Shown here: in pieces, positions 35,801-47,598 of the stretch
Layout of the letters: each line of letters begins with the position of its first letter
Numbering within the stretch: the first letter of the stretch is position 1
Source of the DNA: Phoronis australis
Taxonomy: Eukaryota; Phoronida; Phoronidae
Direction of reading: 5' to 3'
Length of the DNA stretch: 64,000 nt
Assembly: GCA_002633005.1 (NCBI GenBank)
Contig: NMRA01000364.1
Location: 181,075-245,074 of the forward strand
Notes under the pieces: generated by a model
The model's database searches: none
What the model was told of the DNA's origin: nothing
Seen by the model: the letters and a program-made list of their open reading frames with translations, nothing else
Position numbers and translations under genes: made by a program

Positions 35801-38800
35801 CAACAAAAAAGTTCTCAGAACCTCTCTTACGCTACACATCATAAAGAATCATAAATTACCTAGGATTCTCCGTCACGACAGCAAGGTGCAAGTGGAATTC
35901 ATTATTGTAGCGGCCATCAATCATTAGCAAAAATAACTAGGAATTCACCAGCCAAGTTCCCAAGGTGGAAATGCTTCTGCTCAATCGTGAGACATTTCCA
36001 GTGAAATTTGTTGAAAACCGAACTATTTGTCAAGGCGAGACTGTATTTTGCTAAACGGTATTTTGAATGTCAGTGGCCACTTTCATACTGTACCTGCAGT
36101 GAGTCTGTATATTTAATTGGGTGTATGGGAGGATGGGCCTGGTCAGACTTCTTGCCATTCCGGGGGTTGACACCCTGCTCCAGCACACGAGCAGCAAAAG
36201 CTACAGCAAAACAATAAGGTGAGTCAATTCTGTCATGTCATTAGCACAGAAAACTGGACATACAGAGGCACACAACACCTGAGTTACAAGTATTCACAGA
36301 AAAAGTAAAACTTTTATCTTTAAAAACTGATAAGAAAAATTGACTAAGCGAAATGTCACACAAAACTGCATACAACAACTCCCAACAACCCTGTTTTTTT
36401 AACCTTTACCACCCCAGTTTTTTTCATTCCACATATAGTTTACTGTCATTAAAATGATATAGAAATGAAGGATGGTATGATTATTTGACACGTTTACACA
36501 CACACGCATGTATACACAGAACACATGCTCGCACAGAAACCCCTTTTAAGAACACATAGCAAATGTGACATTGACTAATATAATCTATGAAACAAAGAGC
36601 GAAAGAGGACCCTCTTCTTACCTCCCCAGTTTTGATCCTGTGTTTGCGCGCGAACAAGAGCAGCCAAATCCATGTCCTTGGGAAATATATTGGTCTCTGT
36701 ACGAGGATAGCTGATGAAGCCCTTCGTGTACAGGTTCTCTGCAATCCTCATGGCCTCCTTAGCATTAATGTTGAGTTTTCGAGAAGCGCTTTTTTCAAGT
36801 TCCTGCCCAGTAGAAATAACGGGAGTAACAGTCAGTCAGATGTCTTCAGGCTAATGAACAATGAGCTTCAATGCATTCTGATATTTTGAGTCTATTTTTG
36901 TCAGCATTATACAAAAAAATGGCCATTTATATTACATAACAAGTGCTGATACATGTTTCAGCTCTTTCTAAACCTGGTCATAGCCTATTAATAGACATTG
37001 GATCTGACTCGAGAACCTTAAACTTTGAAAAAATGCTCTGATACTGCTGAAAAAAAGTTTTTTGAACAAGCAATTCGAGACAGTACAAGCACAAAGTATC
37101 CGTATACATAAACAAATTTCTCAAAAGCCCGTTCAAAGTCTGCTACATGAACAAGAATGAATAACGCTTTCGGCAAGACTATTGACGGCTGTGAGAAAAG
37201 ACCACCTATCTCACAAACTATGAGATCCACTATGTGATACAATGAGTGAGCGTTCTTGCCAAAAAATACTACGATCGCTCCAGTGAGATAATATTGGCGT
37301 AACAGTAGGTGTCACTAATTACCAAAACAGGGTCGAGTATCCTTTTGAGAACAGAATGATTTTGTCCCTTGTATCTAGTTGTACTTACAATAGTATCCAG
37401 GGCTACTGGTCTCCACTTGCTTTTATTTTTTCCCCTGACATCTGTCACTGTGGCAGTAGGATTCTATAAATGAAAACGGTCATACATGCAGTTCAGTAAA
37501 AAGCAGTACGTCAGGTAAAATGTCCATGGATAAAACAATGTCATTTTTTTCTGTAAAACACTTCAAAAATGCAAAAATAAAAACTAGACTCAATAGTCAC
37601 TAGCAGGTGCTAATAAAAGACCTGTTTTTGAAATCTGAAGAAATGCACAGCTGAAAGAAATTCACCAATAAGGCACCTACGCGATTCGTCTGTAGGTTGG
37701 TTCATTTCTTCACTGACAATACCTAGTGAATTTTGAATTCCTATTACTTCTACAAAATCAGTCATGAAATTTATCTTAATACCATAATTAGGGCCATTGG
37801 TAAAATGAAAGATAGAATGCAAAAAAGATTTTTGCAGTAACCATCGATGACACTGAATTTAAAAAGAAAATTTCAATAATCCCGTTGTAAATTTAACATT
37901 TCATACTTAAATCAACTTATTACTAAATCTCCCCACCTCGAGACAAATCTGGTAGAGGACAAGACACGCCGTGTGGTCAAACAGTTTCACTCTCTTCCAG
38001 TTGAAGTCGACAGCGCCATCTTCAGTCTGATGACTCACTGAAAACAATAAAGAAGTCAGCCAACCACTAACACACAATCAACATTCAAATTCCAACATGA
38101 ACACAAGTCAACCTCGAGTGAACAAAAGGCAAAGTATTTCCCAACAGATGTAAATTTTTGAAGGAAAGCTTGGAACTCCTTACCAAACTCCTGAATTCCT
38201 ATATCTCGGCAATTTTGTACAAAAATAGTAGCCAAAACTAACCTTTTTCATTTCTAAAAGGCTTCTCAGAACATTGTCTGACGATAGCTACGACATAGAA
38301 CCAGACAATTTTAAAGCATTCGTTTGCTGTCATTCATTGGTGAAAGTTTACCATAGCTTCAAAAATGTTACAAAACTCTAAGCACACAGCATCTGTGTGT
38401 AAAAAACTAAAGTACTAAATAATTAACACATTTACCCTTGATTTTCCAGAATGTCTCCGGAATGAATGACTGCACTTGCTTGTATCTCTCCACAACAAAG
38501 CCCAGAGTGGGGAACTGGCAACTGCCGTAGCTGATCAGCTGGTCGCTCAACACACTGGGGAATACCTTCTTAAGTCTCAGAGTCTGGAAACGGGTGAAAG
38601 CCGCACCTAAAATATTGGTCGTCACATCATGCACACTTTTACTTTCAAGCTGCAACCAGGGCTTGGAATGACCAATGACAAAAAAGAGGAAAATCTTCTA
38701 GGTGATGTGTCGTATCACAAATAAATAGGCTTGTGTGATAGAAATGTTTTTTGTCGTAAAATTTAACTGAATTAAAAACGTTTTTGCATTGATTAAACTC

Positions 38801-41800
38801 GAAATGATTAAAAGAAATGCAAAAAAGATAAAACTGAAAATAAGAGGAAATCCAAACCAAAAAAGAGGAAATGCAATAAACTTGCCTTCTGTGAAAAAAA
38901 AACTGATGAACGCCACTTACGCATAATGAAACTAGCTTAGACTCTAGTTCCTTACCCAAATTAAAAAAGAAAAAAATTATATTACTAAAATGACATTCAA
39001 GGTAAAGCCAGCTTGTTGAGAGCTAGACCTCAAGCAATAGTAAACTTTCCAAGCCCATTGACCACTTCAAATCTGAGCAAAGAACAAGCCGAGATCAGTT
39101 TCATAATCAAAATGCTATAAATCAAAAGTTGTTTTTATGACAGCGGCTGGTTTTACAGCTGCTGTAAAATCAACGAAGAATAACTGTACCATTAGTGCAG
39201 AACATAAATTTTGGCACAAGCTTAAGAGTTCACATCAATCAAACCAATTTGATGCGGTGATACCTTCCTGTTTACTAGCACGTCTCAATAATGCTGGAGG
39301 GAGACTGGAAATTCAACAGGTTGCGCTTGAGAGACAGAGGTGTTTCCCATAAAAATGAATGCATTCAGGTAACCATGTGGGACCCCCATCCCTTAAACAC
39401 CCCTATACTGATGAGCTGCTTTCAGTTTCATTCAGATGCTAAAAAGAAACAACTTTCATCACTAGCGCCACCTAGTGAATATCTAGTCGCCAATTGACTT
39501 GTAGTAATCATCTAGGGAGCGAATGTCAGTGGATAATGATGAGAACTTCCAACTTTGAATGATGAAATTTGTCAAAAAAGTAACAGTTAAGCTTATACAA
39601 GTTGCGCCATATCTGCACACACTCGATACTTTGCTTAGTCTCGTGTATACACCCACCTTCTCCAATATTAGACCACCCCTCTTAGCTCTCAGTCACATCA
39701 AATCATATTAGCATCTTCACTAACTTCCATCTGTCCCAGGACAAAGTAAGAGTATTCGGTAATCACAAGGGCATGTCAGGAGAAGCACAACTAAAGTTCT
39801 GTATAGTGGGTCAGTAGAAAGCCACAGGCTTGAGCACAAATGTTCAATACAACTTCACCCATTAATAAACCCAACCATTTTTCAGCGCAGCCCAATTGTA
39901 AAGCGCAAAGGTTTTGGTGTAATGCTACTGAAACATTTGGCACTACCTATTCTCAAGTCAAGTTCCTGACGCACATCCACGGCGTTGTTCACTCTCTCAT
40001 CCGGGGCGACCAAGTTGCTGCAAGCTCGCTGGACAGCACTGTGTAATAAAACAACACAACAACGGAGCGTATTAATCATTGCTGCCACAATCTCGTCAGC
40101 TGTAGATGTAGTTTGCTGACAGCAAAATAACGATAAAAGTCGGTCAATTAGATGCCGAGTGCAATGATGCGTGAACAAATGAAAGTCGGAAATAGATGTT
40201 AGTAGGAGACACTGGACCTGTGTCCCATTTCTGTAGTTTTATCAGGTTTTTGTATTTAAAGAACAGCTAATAAAAATACACCCTTCTCGTCACTTAATTC
40301 AACTCTCATCTTATAAAAAATTATCTGAATAATTATTGTTGTCGTTACGAAACACGTGATTCTTCTGTCATAGAGAATAAGAGTTACTTACGCGGGCGTT
40401 ATCTCAGAGAACCTGGCTCTGAAGACTGGAATGTTGGGCTTGACTGAAATTAAGTAAAACAGTTTTACGTTATAGTGAATCAGTGATACTTCATGTGTTA
40501 TATATGTGTGTAATTAGGCCCATGCCCGTATATCCAAAATAAATGGACTTTCAAAGAAAATTTTTACATACAAAGAGTCTCAAATACAGTGAACATGTGA
40601 ATGTGTCTAACCTTCACAAAAAGAAGCAGGTGGTTATCAACTGCATGTGTGAGTGTCTTAAACAGTGCTTTTGTGAGAATTTTGTAATAAAAACAAGGGC
40701 CTATCAATAGTAAATGTGCATGTTTTTAGGGTCATCGATTCCTAGACATTGTGGTCAAATATCGGCCCCCTTCCCCTCCAAAGACTTTAAAAAAACATGC
40801 GAAATATCCATAATCAAGTCTGACACAAAATGCCGCTCTAATTGATCAAAAATTCCCCTCATGGTATGAATACCAAATGCCATAAAAAAACAATAGAACA
40901 AATAAACCTTACAAAATTGTCTTTTTACTGTTAGTGCAAAAATTATCCTTCTAGTAAACAAACATTGCAAAAATTCTCATTTAAAAAGGTATAGGCACCT
41001 ATACTCTCAAATGATCAAATGAACGAGGGCCCTCGTCTTAAACTGGGTATTTTTGTGAAAGTTTTTGTCCATTTTTAGTGATGTTCATTTAATAAGTGAA
41101 GTTAAGTTGAAAACAACATGAACCATTTTGCAACAGACAACTCAAGTTTTACTTCAGTGTTTCACACCTAGTTGCATGTGCCTGATTTCGGATATAGGCA
41201 CAGTTTCAAATACAGGCGTATGGGACTACTTCCAAATTTAGGCAAAGATTGTCACATGGGCTGAAGACATGCAAACACTGCAATGAGACAACAGAATGAT
41301 GTACTGACAACTGCCGTGAAGTCATTACAAAATACATTTAAAGGATAGTGTTTGGTTTCTGTTATAATTCTTACATTCAATTGCTATTCTTGAGTGTTTT
41401 CATTGGTATTTAGTACAAAGGCAAGACACTTAGCAGTCTGCCAATGATTAGTGAACCAAGAGATTTGTCTTGGCGTTGTCTGTGGTCTCAGCATATGATC
41501 AACGATTTTAAATGGCATTTGACAAAATAACAATTTAAGTTGCCCGTTTAATCAGTATTTCACATGACAATTAAAACAGCGATTGAAATGCCTGTTAAAC
41601 GAGGCATGTTAACACAGCTCTTAATTAAGAAACAGCACTCACTACTTTTGCAGACTTGTATTATTTCAAAGCCGATGTTTTCCCCTTCTCTATCACCGTC
41701 TGTCCAGATGACCAGCTTCTGACAGCTTCTCACTTCCCTCTCCAAAGTTCTCTATGAAAAAGAAGTAAAATCAGCATTTTTACACAGCCATCTGGTGCCA

Positions 41801-44800
41801 TAAAGATGACGTGGTCGGGAACTTTATACAAGGATACTAATAGCAATGTGAAAATGACCCAAGGCTTATGCTCAAGCACAGAACACGAATGATGTGTTTA
41901 TAACGTACAAAATGTGTTATATAACAAATTGCGAAAAAAACGAGAAACGGCAAAACAGATGCCTTTGAATAAAAGTTAACATCAGCAATTGTCAAATTTC
42001 TGCCAGATCCTGAAGTGAAGGCAAACACCCAGGGACAGCTAAGAATTGCAAAATAATTCAGAATTTGCAGCTTTCGAGCTCAGCGCAAACATACAAGTGG
42101 AATTATAGGATATAAGTAATGACAACAGTGATGACCACCGTGGTTGTGACGATAGTGATGAAGAGGGTGATGACAAAGATAATGATATTGGTCACGGCGA
42201 TTGTGATGGTAAAGATGATGATGAAGATGGCTGTGAAAACGATGAGGACGATGGTAGTGGTGACGGTGGTGTTCGTGGAAGTGGTGGCAACAGTGGCGAG
42301 AGTGGTGGTGGTAGATGATGGTGGAAGTGATGACGGTGGTGTGGAAGATGGTGATTGTGTTTGACAAAGCTAATAGTAGTGACAGTAGTGAAGATGATGA
42401 TGGTGGTGATGACGATAGTGATGGTGGTGACGGGGAGATGATGGTGGTGGTGGTGACGATGCTAATAGTAGTGGTTGTGGTGGTTAAGATGATGATGGAG
42501 GTGAAAACGGTGGTGGTAGTGATGTAGAAGAGCACTCAACAATGCGTTTAATTCTTGTTTGAGTCTGTTGCTTGGCAATCCCATTTGAGTAACAGATTAA
42601 TGTGACATAAGGCAAAAGGACCAAGGGCTTAATGCATTAATTTAACACCATTTCGGACAGTGATAAAAATTTTGAGTGCCAAACCCCTTCAAGATTACCT
42701 TGATATCTTTGTAGTTTTCAGGACACTGTTTCTCAACCGGTATCTCAAACAGCTGAATTGGATTACAACTGTTCCTGAAATCAAAAAAAGTTCAGTATAG
42801 AGATTTTGTTCCATTTTCTTTTTCACTTGAACACAACAGACAATTTTAAGGAAATTCTATTCAGGGAAAATGAGGAATTCCTGTGCCAACAAATGTTTGA
42901 ATTATCTGGCAATTACAAATTCTAACCTGGACATATAATGTGAAAGGTCAAAACATACCACCTTCGTAATCTATTGTGAACAAAATTTAGAACACTAGGA
43001 GAGCACAATTCAAGCACTTCAAGTCCTACACAGCGCATTAGATAAAGACATATTCGAAAAGTTCAGAACACAATCAATCAAATTAACAAGAATGACTCTC
43101 CCCATTGGAGAAATCAGAGAACTACCTTGGGTCCATGATGTCGTCACTTAAGAACACAAAGTCTTGTATCAAAGAACTGATACAAAGGGTATGCAGGTTA
43201 CGGCTTAAAGTCATTCTAATATCAACTTAACTCCATACCAAAGGAGCATTGATGTAAGCTACAAAATAGGTTGAAACATTAAGGTCGGCTTTTACTGATT
43301 AGAATTATGGCGCTGCTGAAACATGCAGGTGTACTTTTTTAAGTTTCAAGTATCATATACCTGGTTGGATAACAAGTGAAATGGAGTGCTTACAGTAGTT
43401 GTAGAATGGTGGATATTTAAAAAAAATCAAATAACCACAACATGAGCAGCTGTTGACAGCAACAATTGGTGATAACTTGAATGACATTGAACTTATACAT
43501 TCGTACTGCATCAAAGCGTCAACACTCTGATGCTACATCCATCTTTCTACTGCAAAGTTAACTTACCCTCTAAGCTACGATCCACAACTGAAGTTAATGG
43601 CTCATATAGATCAACACTCACCAAAACATTGATACGTCGACATTAACACTTTAATCTGCACTTCTAATTTAGGCACACTTGTTCATCACAACTGTCAGTC
43701 CACCACAACTTTTGTGTATTAATTATGCAGGTATGAACAAAAATGAACCCAGGTCAATACCAATGTTATAGTGATGATAGGTCAGAGTTCAACATAGTTA
43801 CCATCTTCTGTAGCTTCCAATGAATTCATAGTTCAACAAGTGTCCAGACACAGAGGTCATTACCATGGTACTGTGTTGGTTCAGCAACATAAAGTCGAAC
43901 TCGTAAATTTTGTTGAATCTTGAGAAACCTTCACGCTGTAAATTTAAACATAAAATGTAGAGCTTACAAATGATGAATGTGACACTAAATTAGAAACCAT
44001 GAACAGGCTTTATCTGAACTGTCTCACAGGATACGTCTCAAAATCAATACAACATTGAATACAAGAAAGGAAAGTTCTGTTGGAATACCGTGCATACAAC
44101 AGTTTTCAAACTTAAGGAGACAGACTTGGACAGAACTCTGTAAAACCTGGAAGAACTTACAGCCAGAATTATTTGGAAATCAATTCGAACTTTATTGTTG
44201 AAAGGAATATTTTGTCAAACTAAAGTCAGGGTTTGATGTGATGTTATTGGACAGGACTTGGAATGACCAATGACAAAAAACGCAGAAACTTTTACGGCCC
44301 AAATCATGCCCGATAACCAGCCTTGAAATGGTCAATGTGTGCCTTTCCCCGACAAAAATCGGGAGGACTAAAAAGAAAAAAATAAAAAATTTAAAAAAAA
44401 AAAAAAATAAAAACGTTACTAGCACCAGTAGCATGCGCCCGTCCACTCCCAACCCACACATTTTTGCTGCAGAGCCGTAGTATTTGTCGCCGCGCTTAAC
44501 AATAACACGAGACGCCATTGAAAATCCCGCCACGCTGTCCCAGATGCCGCGGCAATGTTGACAATTTACGTACTTCCGAAACATAAAGAGCAGCATCTGC
44601 TTTTTGAGGTGAACGCCGTCTGCAACGCCGCGGTAAGAAAGGCATTTGCCACAGAAATTTTATATCAAATCCGATTTTTTTACGCGGAAATATTATAAAA
44701 AAAGCGGAAAGCACATTTGAAAAAAGCGGAAATCCGCGTTTCCGCGGAAAATTCCAAGCCCTGATTGGATCTACCTGCTGCTTAGTTATTCGTGGATTTT

Positions 44801-45889
44801 TATTGCAGGTTGTCATGGTTTCGACAAAACCCGTGAAACCATAATTCTTGAAATTTTGTCAAAATTCAGCCACAACTGAAATTAGTTCTTGTGGAAAAGA
44901 AACAGATATTTAGAAGCGGCTTTTTGTGTCGAAATTTTGTCAAATTTCAATGCTGTCTAGCTTATCTTGAAACCTACGGTTTAGTTTGCTAAACTACTAG
45001 TACTGTAGTTGGTCATAGTCGCTTATGTGGGTCCCTGATTTGAAAGTGATTGAGAACCAGTTACTCCAACTGAATAATGCTCAATATTCAGTGGGAATTA
45101 CTGGTTCTCAAATCACTTTTAAATCAGAGACCCACCCATCCAAATATTACTTTTTAAAAATATTAAACACTGTTTTGGTGACTTCAACCAATCCTTCTTC
45201 TGTCACGGGCTAATGTATCATTGGCAACCCACTAGAGTGATAGAAGTTGAATTGAACTAAAGACTCATGATCCCAATGCCACATGTTGGATATCATGGTT
45301 CTTGGTGGGTGGTCTTTCCCCAGTTACCATGCAACTCGTCTAAAGTGTAGTTCATGTACATTTGCCCATTTTCAAACTTTGAAAGGGGTTTCACATTGTG
45401 CTCCTAGAGTCCTAACTTTTCAGGGTTGTTAAGGGATATGGGTCATTATTTTGTTTCAGAGCATTGGACGGGAACTCGTTTCTTGTGTATTTGGAGAGGT
45501 GAAAGTCTCCTATTCTGTACACATTTGGGCTACCACCCGCTTAAAATAGATGGGTTTTGAGATTATTACAGAAACCAAAGGGAAGGGGACTATTGTTGCC
45601 TCTAACAGCCAGCCAAAGGCAATGAGGCCAAGGCGCTAGTTTAACTTAGTTGCAGATGATCTGATGAAAGGCACTAGATATACCGATTCTTGGAGAAGAA
45701 CCAGTTTCATACAGTGAACAATGTCCCTCTTTTACTTACACGATTATAGTGCCCTCTAGACATGACCTCTGATAAGGATTTGGCAGCGTCATTTTTTTCA
45801 GCTACATTAAGGACTTTCACTGGCATCTTGCTGTTGTTGAAAAAATTAGAGGAACAAGAAAATGATCGAGTGAAAAGACGTTTTATCAT
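26803..45889 (-). CDS. TOP3A: DNA topoisomerase III alpha, 22 coding exons
   Basis: Type IA topoisomerase that passes single strands and, with RecQ/BLM and RMI1, dissolves double Holliday junctions; in animals it also acts in mitochondria. Exons: 45740-45889, 43802-43935, 42699-42774, 41643-41751, 40392-40443, 39947-40038, 38436-38606, 37937-38037, 37389-37463, 36622-36802, 36094-36200, 35007-35117, 34232-34357, 33470-33887, 32504-32588, 31928-32027, 31169-31242, 30245-30705, 28870-29059, 28146-28258, 27261-27362, 26803-26837. All introns are GT-AG and phases close to 3,063 nt: 1,020 residues plus stop (human about 1,000). [18 protein letters not shown] at 25-36 and DGDREGEN with D138, D140, E142. 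Catalytic Y352 is in [11 protein letters not shown]. Zinc modules: C4 near 646 and 690-730, GRF at about 852-895 and 930-970, CCHC in [15 protein letters not shown] Ser/Asn/Gly-rich linker fills exon 18. Met1 precedes a basic leader; Met22 is a second start. Confidence 0.97.
27481..27555 (+). pseudogene. Possible THAP-domain fragment
   Basis: In TOP3A intron 20, antisense to the gene, a short frame reads [16 protein letters not shown] before a stop. This resembles the second half of a THAP domain (C-x2-H-F followed by an acidic or aromatic stretch). The first zinc pair and the HRFP motif are not visible upstream, so it is at most a relic. Confidence 0.3.
29815..29895 (-). repeat. Possible tRNA-derived SINE remnant
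   Basis: Read on the minus strand, AGTCCTGTGGTTAAGGCACTGG resembles a tRNA A-box region (given here as overlapping parts AGTCCTGTGGTTAAGG and GGCACTGG). A weak B-box-like GGCTTGAAGTC follows about 20 bases later. There is no foldable cloverleaf. It lies in TOP3A intron 18. Confidence 0.3.
32717..32841. repeat. Imperfect inverted repeat in TOP3A intron
   Basis: Arms of about 33 bp, 32717-32749 (TTGATTGACTTCGCAGG) and the complement of about 32808-32841 (CTGATTGGCTTCACCTGC), with six or seven mismatches, flank a loop of about 60 bp. It is probably a small decayed MITE. Confidence 0.55.
34606..34690. repeat. Fragment of repeat family R in TOP3A intron
   Basis: TTTTTTATTGCTAC, CAAATAAAT, GCCCAGAA-GCGAACC and TTATATCCAGGCT occur in the same order as in the repeat at 58076-58456 and its copy at 54831-55102. 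Confidence 0.5.
38657..39057. mobile_element. hAT-like MITE relative, TOP3A intron 6
   Basis: The left end CAGGGCTTGGAATGACCAAT matches the left end of the element at 44252. A diverged right end (TTTCCAAGCCC) lies near 39047-39057. No target duplication is visible. It sits just outside exon 7, starting about 50 bp from the acceptor. Confidence 0.45.
42120..42530. repeat. GAT/GGT trinucleotide-rich tract
   Basis: About 410 bp of interrupted (GATGGT)-type triplets on the plus strand lie in TOP3A intron 3, between exons 3 and 4. Long open frames on both strands here (poly-His/Thr/Ser and Val/Asp/Gly-rich) are artefacts of the triplet period. Confidence 0.9.
44252..44763. mobile_element. hAT-like MITE with 6-bp target duplication, TOP3A intron 1
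   Basis: The 512-bp element begins CAGGACTTGGAAT and ends ATTCCAAGCCCTG, and is flanked by ATTGGA at 44246-44251 and 44764-44769. CAGGG-type ends and a short duplication suit the hAT superfamily, although 8 bp is usual there. The interior has a poly-A run near 44391-44408 and palindromic GCGGAAA/TTTCCGC steps near the right end. No transposase is present. Confidence 0.7.
45028..45134. repeat. Long near-perfect hairpin in TOP3A intron 1
   Basis: Two arms of about 53 bp pair across almost the whole 107-bp segment (TGGGTCCCTGATTTGAAAG on one side, the complement of TGGGTCTCTGATTTAAAAG on the other), with few mismatches and a tiny loop near 45080. It could be a full-palindrome MITE or a microRNA-like precursor. 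Confidence 0.75.
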
Positions 45890-46289
45890 GATTTGACCAC
45901 AGATTAAGGCGGCATTTCTGTTGCTCCTTGCCACGAAATACTCTCAACGACTTAAAACAAAACATTTAAGTATTTCATTTACAAACAAAAAGGGAGTAAA
46001 ATTGTCCACTTTTCTGGAAGCTATTGAAAATACCGCCATACACTTGCAATCTATTTCCGGCAAAGTCAAAGACAAAGTGCATATTCTGTACTTTATTTTC
46101 AAAGACATTTGAATAAGTTTGAGTAAAATATGTCAATTTTAATTTGAATAATAAAGAATCCTTCGTTTTTTATAAGCTAATTTGACTAGACTACACTAGA
46201 AAACGCCAAAAAATCTAGGTTTGAGACTTGCATTGATGACAGAGACACCTTGTGGGCATCTATGACGTCATCGAAGCGCTGTTTTCGAA
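45890..46289. promoter_or_regulatory. Likely TOP3A promoter, possibly bidirectional, with CRE
   Basis: This 400-bp interval lies between the TOP3A start and a Kozak-like GAAATGG on the other strand. It contains the palindromic cAMP-response element TGACGTCA at 46263-46270. No TATA box is obvious. Promoter activity is inferred from position. Confidence 0.45.
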
Positions 46290-46317
46290 ATGGCGTCTGC
46301 CAGGGAACTTAAGTCAG
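46290..46317 (+). CDS. Possible first exon of a divergent gene
   Basis: ATGGCGTCTGCCAGG in a strong start context is followed after 28 nt by a consensus donor (AG|GTAATT), giving MASARELKS plus one base. The best nearby acceptor (GCCAG at about 46440-46445) would continue in frame for about 55 residues to a stop at 46606, but the product is unrecognised. Everything downstream is transposon debris, so the partner exons may be lost or outside the window. Confidence 0.3.
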
Positions 46318-46606
46318 GTAATTTATGTTTTTATTTCAATGTTTCTTTCGTATGAGTCGTGAATTGTGTAATTGTGTTAATTTTGAGCAACAGTTCGCAG
46401 TGGCGGTACAAATGAGCAATTCAAAATTGTTGTTTTCCTCGCCAGGGATTTCTACAGGATTCCAAAACTGGGAGTCCAATTTTCGGAAAATCTCCATCGA
46501 GCACGTTGTGTTCCCGCCAGCACTATACACGGGCACGTGCACTGGCGCCATGTTGCACAGTACGCAAGGATCGACTGCAGATTTTTTCCCAGTTGCACTT
46601 CGGTGA

Positions 46607-47048
46607 AGTCCGCTCAAAATTCACTGCAGAAAATTCACGCTGCTCGGAATTTAAAATTTTGTTGGTGTTGAATTTACAGTTCGAAATTATTGCAGCAAGA
46701 AGTAAAACCAGTCACTTTCAAAGTGTAGCATGGTGTTATGTGCAGCGTTGTGTTTTATGTGTGGTGGATGACCACCGGTGTCGACCTGACGGATAGATGC
46801 TCAGTCGTTTTGAAGTTGGAGTATTGAAAAACCGGAAGTATAAGGAGTGTTGTATTAATTGGCTGCAGCTACTGCTACAGTCAAACAGGTTCGGCCTATT
46901 GAACTCGGTGAAGAGTAAAGTCTAGAGTGTACTTAATCACGTCTGCACGGGACGGCCGCAAACTCTAGAAGCCCCAGACGATCTTGTCACGTGGTCTTGA
47001 GAGGTGACTGGTCACGTGATGACGGGGTGAGTTCTGCTGGGCACTTCT
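46607..47048. other. No gene recognised
   Basis: No domain is recognisable. CACGTGGTC and its complement GGTCACGTG near 46990-47025 form a short inverted repeat. Confidence 0.4.
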
Positions 47049-47144
47049 GGCGTCAGGTGTCGCACCAGACCAAGACCAACATTGTAACGAAAAGGACATC
47101 ACAACATAGAGACGCCACAGCTAAGACTGACGTTGGCATTTACT

Positions 47145-47573
47145 TAGGGACGTGACAAAGTCTTGTCTCAACGCTGATTGGCTTTTCCCAGATATTGCGT
47201 AATGGCGATTATCGATAAGACAGCCATTGTCTCACGGTGGCTATAGTATTTCAGCTCTCTCTCCTCCAGAAACCAAGAAAACAGGGAACCACATTATTGA
47301 TGACGTAGACCGTAAATTCTTCTGGGCATACGTCATTTTCTTTGTTGAATTTTCATTCTTGTCAAAGCATGTCACTGGTGAGAAGTTGGGGGAATTTTTC
47401 GCTCCTGTTTGACTGCTTGTATTTTGAAANCGCTCTTCAAACGTTCGTAAAAAGTCAACGGCTTAATGGATTTTGTTAATTTTTTTTTTGTTTGACTCTG
47501 TTTTTGATGTTTTATTAAATCAATGCATTTTTAAATATTAAATAAGAATTTGAAATTTTTTGTCACGTCCCTA
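47145..47573. mobile_element. hAT MITE, 8-bp target duplication
   Basis: The inverted ends TAGGGACGTGACAAA and complement span 429 bp with CATTTACT duplicated exactly at 47137-47144 and 47574-47581. The other copy of the surrounding repeat (49589-49687) holds a single CATTTACT, an empty site. Eight-base duplication and TAGGG-type ends are diagnostic of hAT elements. A 61-codon frame inside (47227-47412) is unrecognised. One N at 47430. Confidence 0.9.
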
Positions 47574-47584
47574 CATTTACTACA

Positions 47585-47598
47585 TTCCTCCCTTCCCT
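47585..47598 (-). other. Polypurine tract
   Basis: AGGGAAGGGAGGAA on the minus strand abuts the TGTAGTAAATG start of the terminal repeat, the position of plus-strand priming in LTR elements. Confidence 0.5.

Noticed and set aside
42080-42535. Histidine/threonine-rich 151-codon frame
   Set aside because: It is a by-product of GAT/GGT triplet repeats in a TOP3A intron; the complementary strand is equally open.
46445-46670. Frame reading DFYRIPKLGVQF
   Set aside because: FYRIP resembles a THAP motif, but no Cys pair or following C-x2-H is present and upstream stops close the frame.
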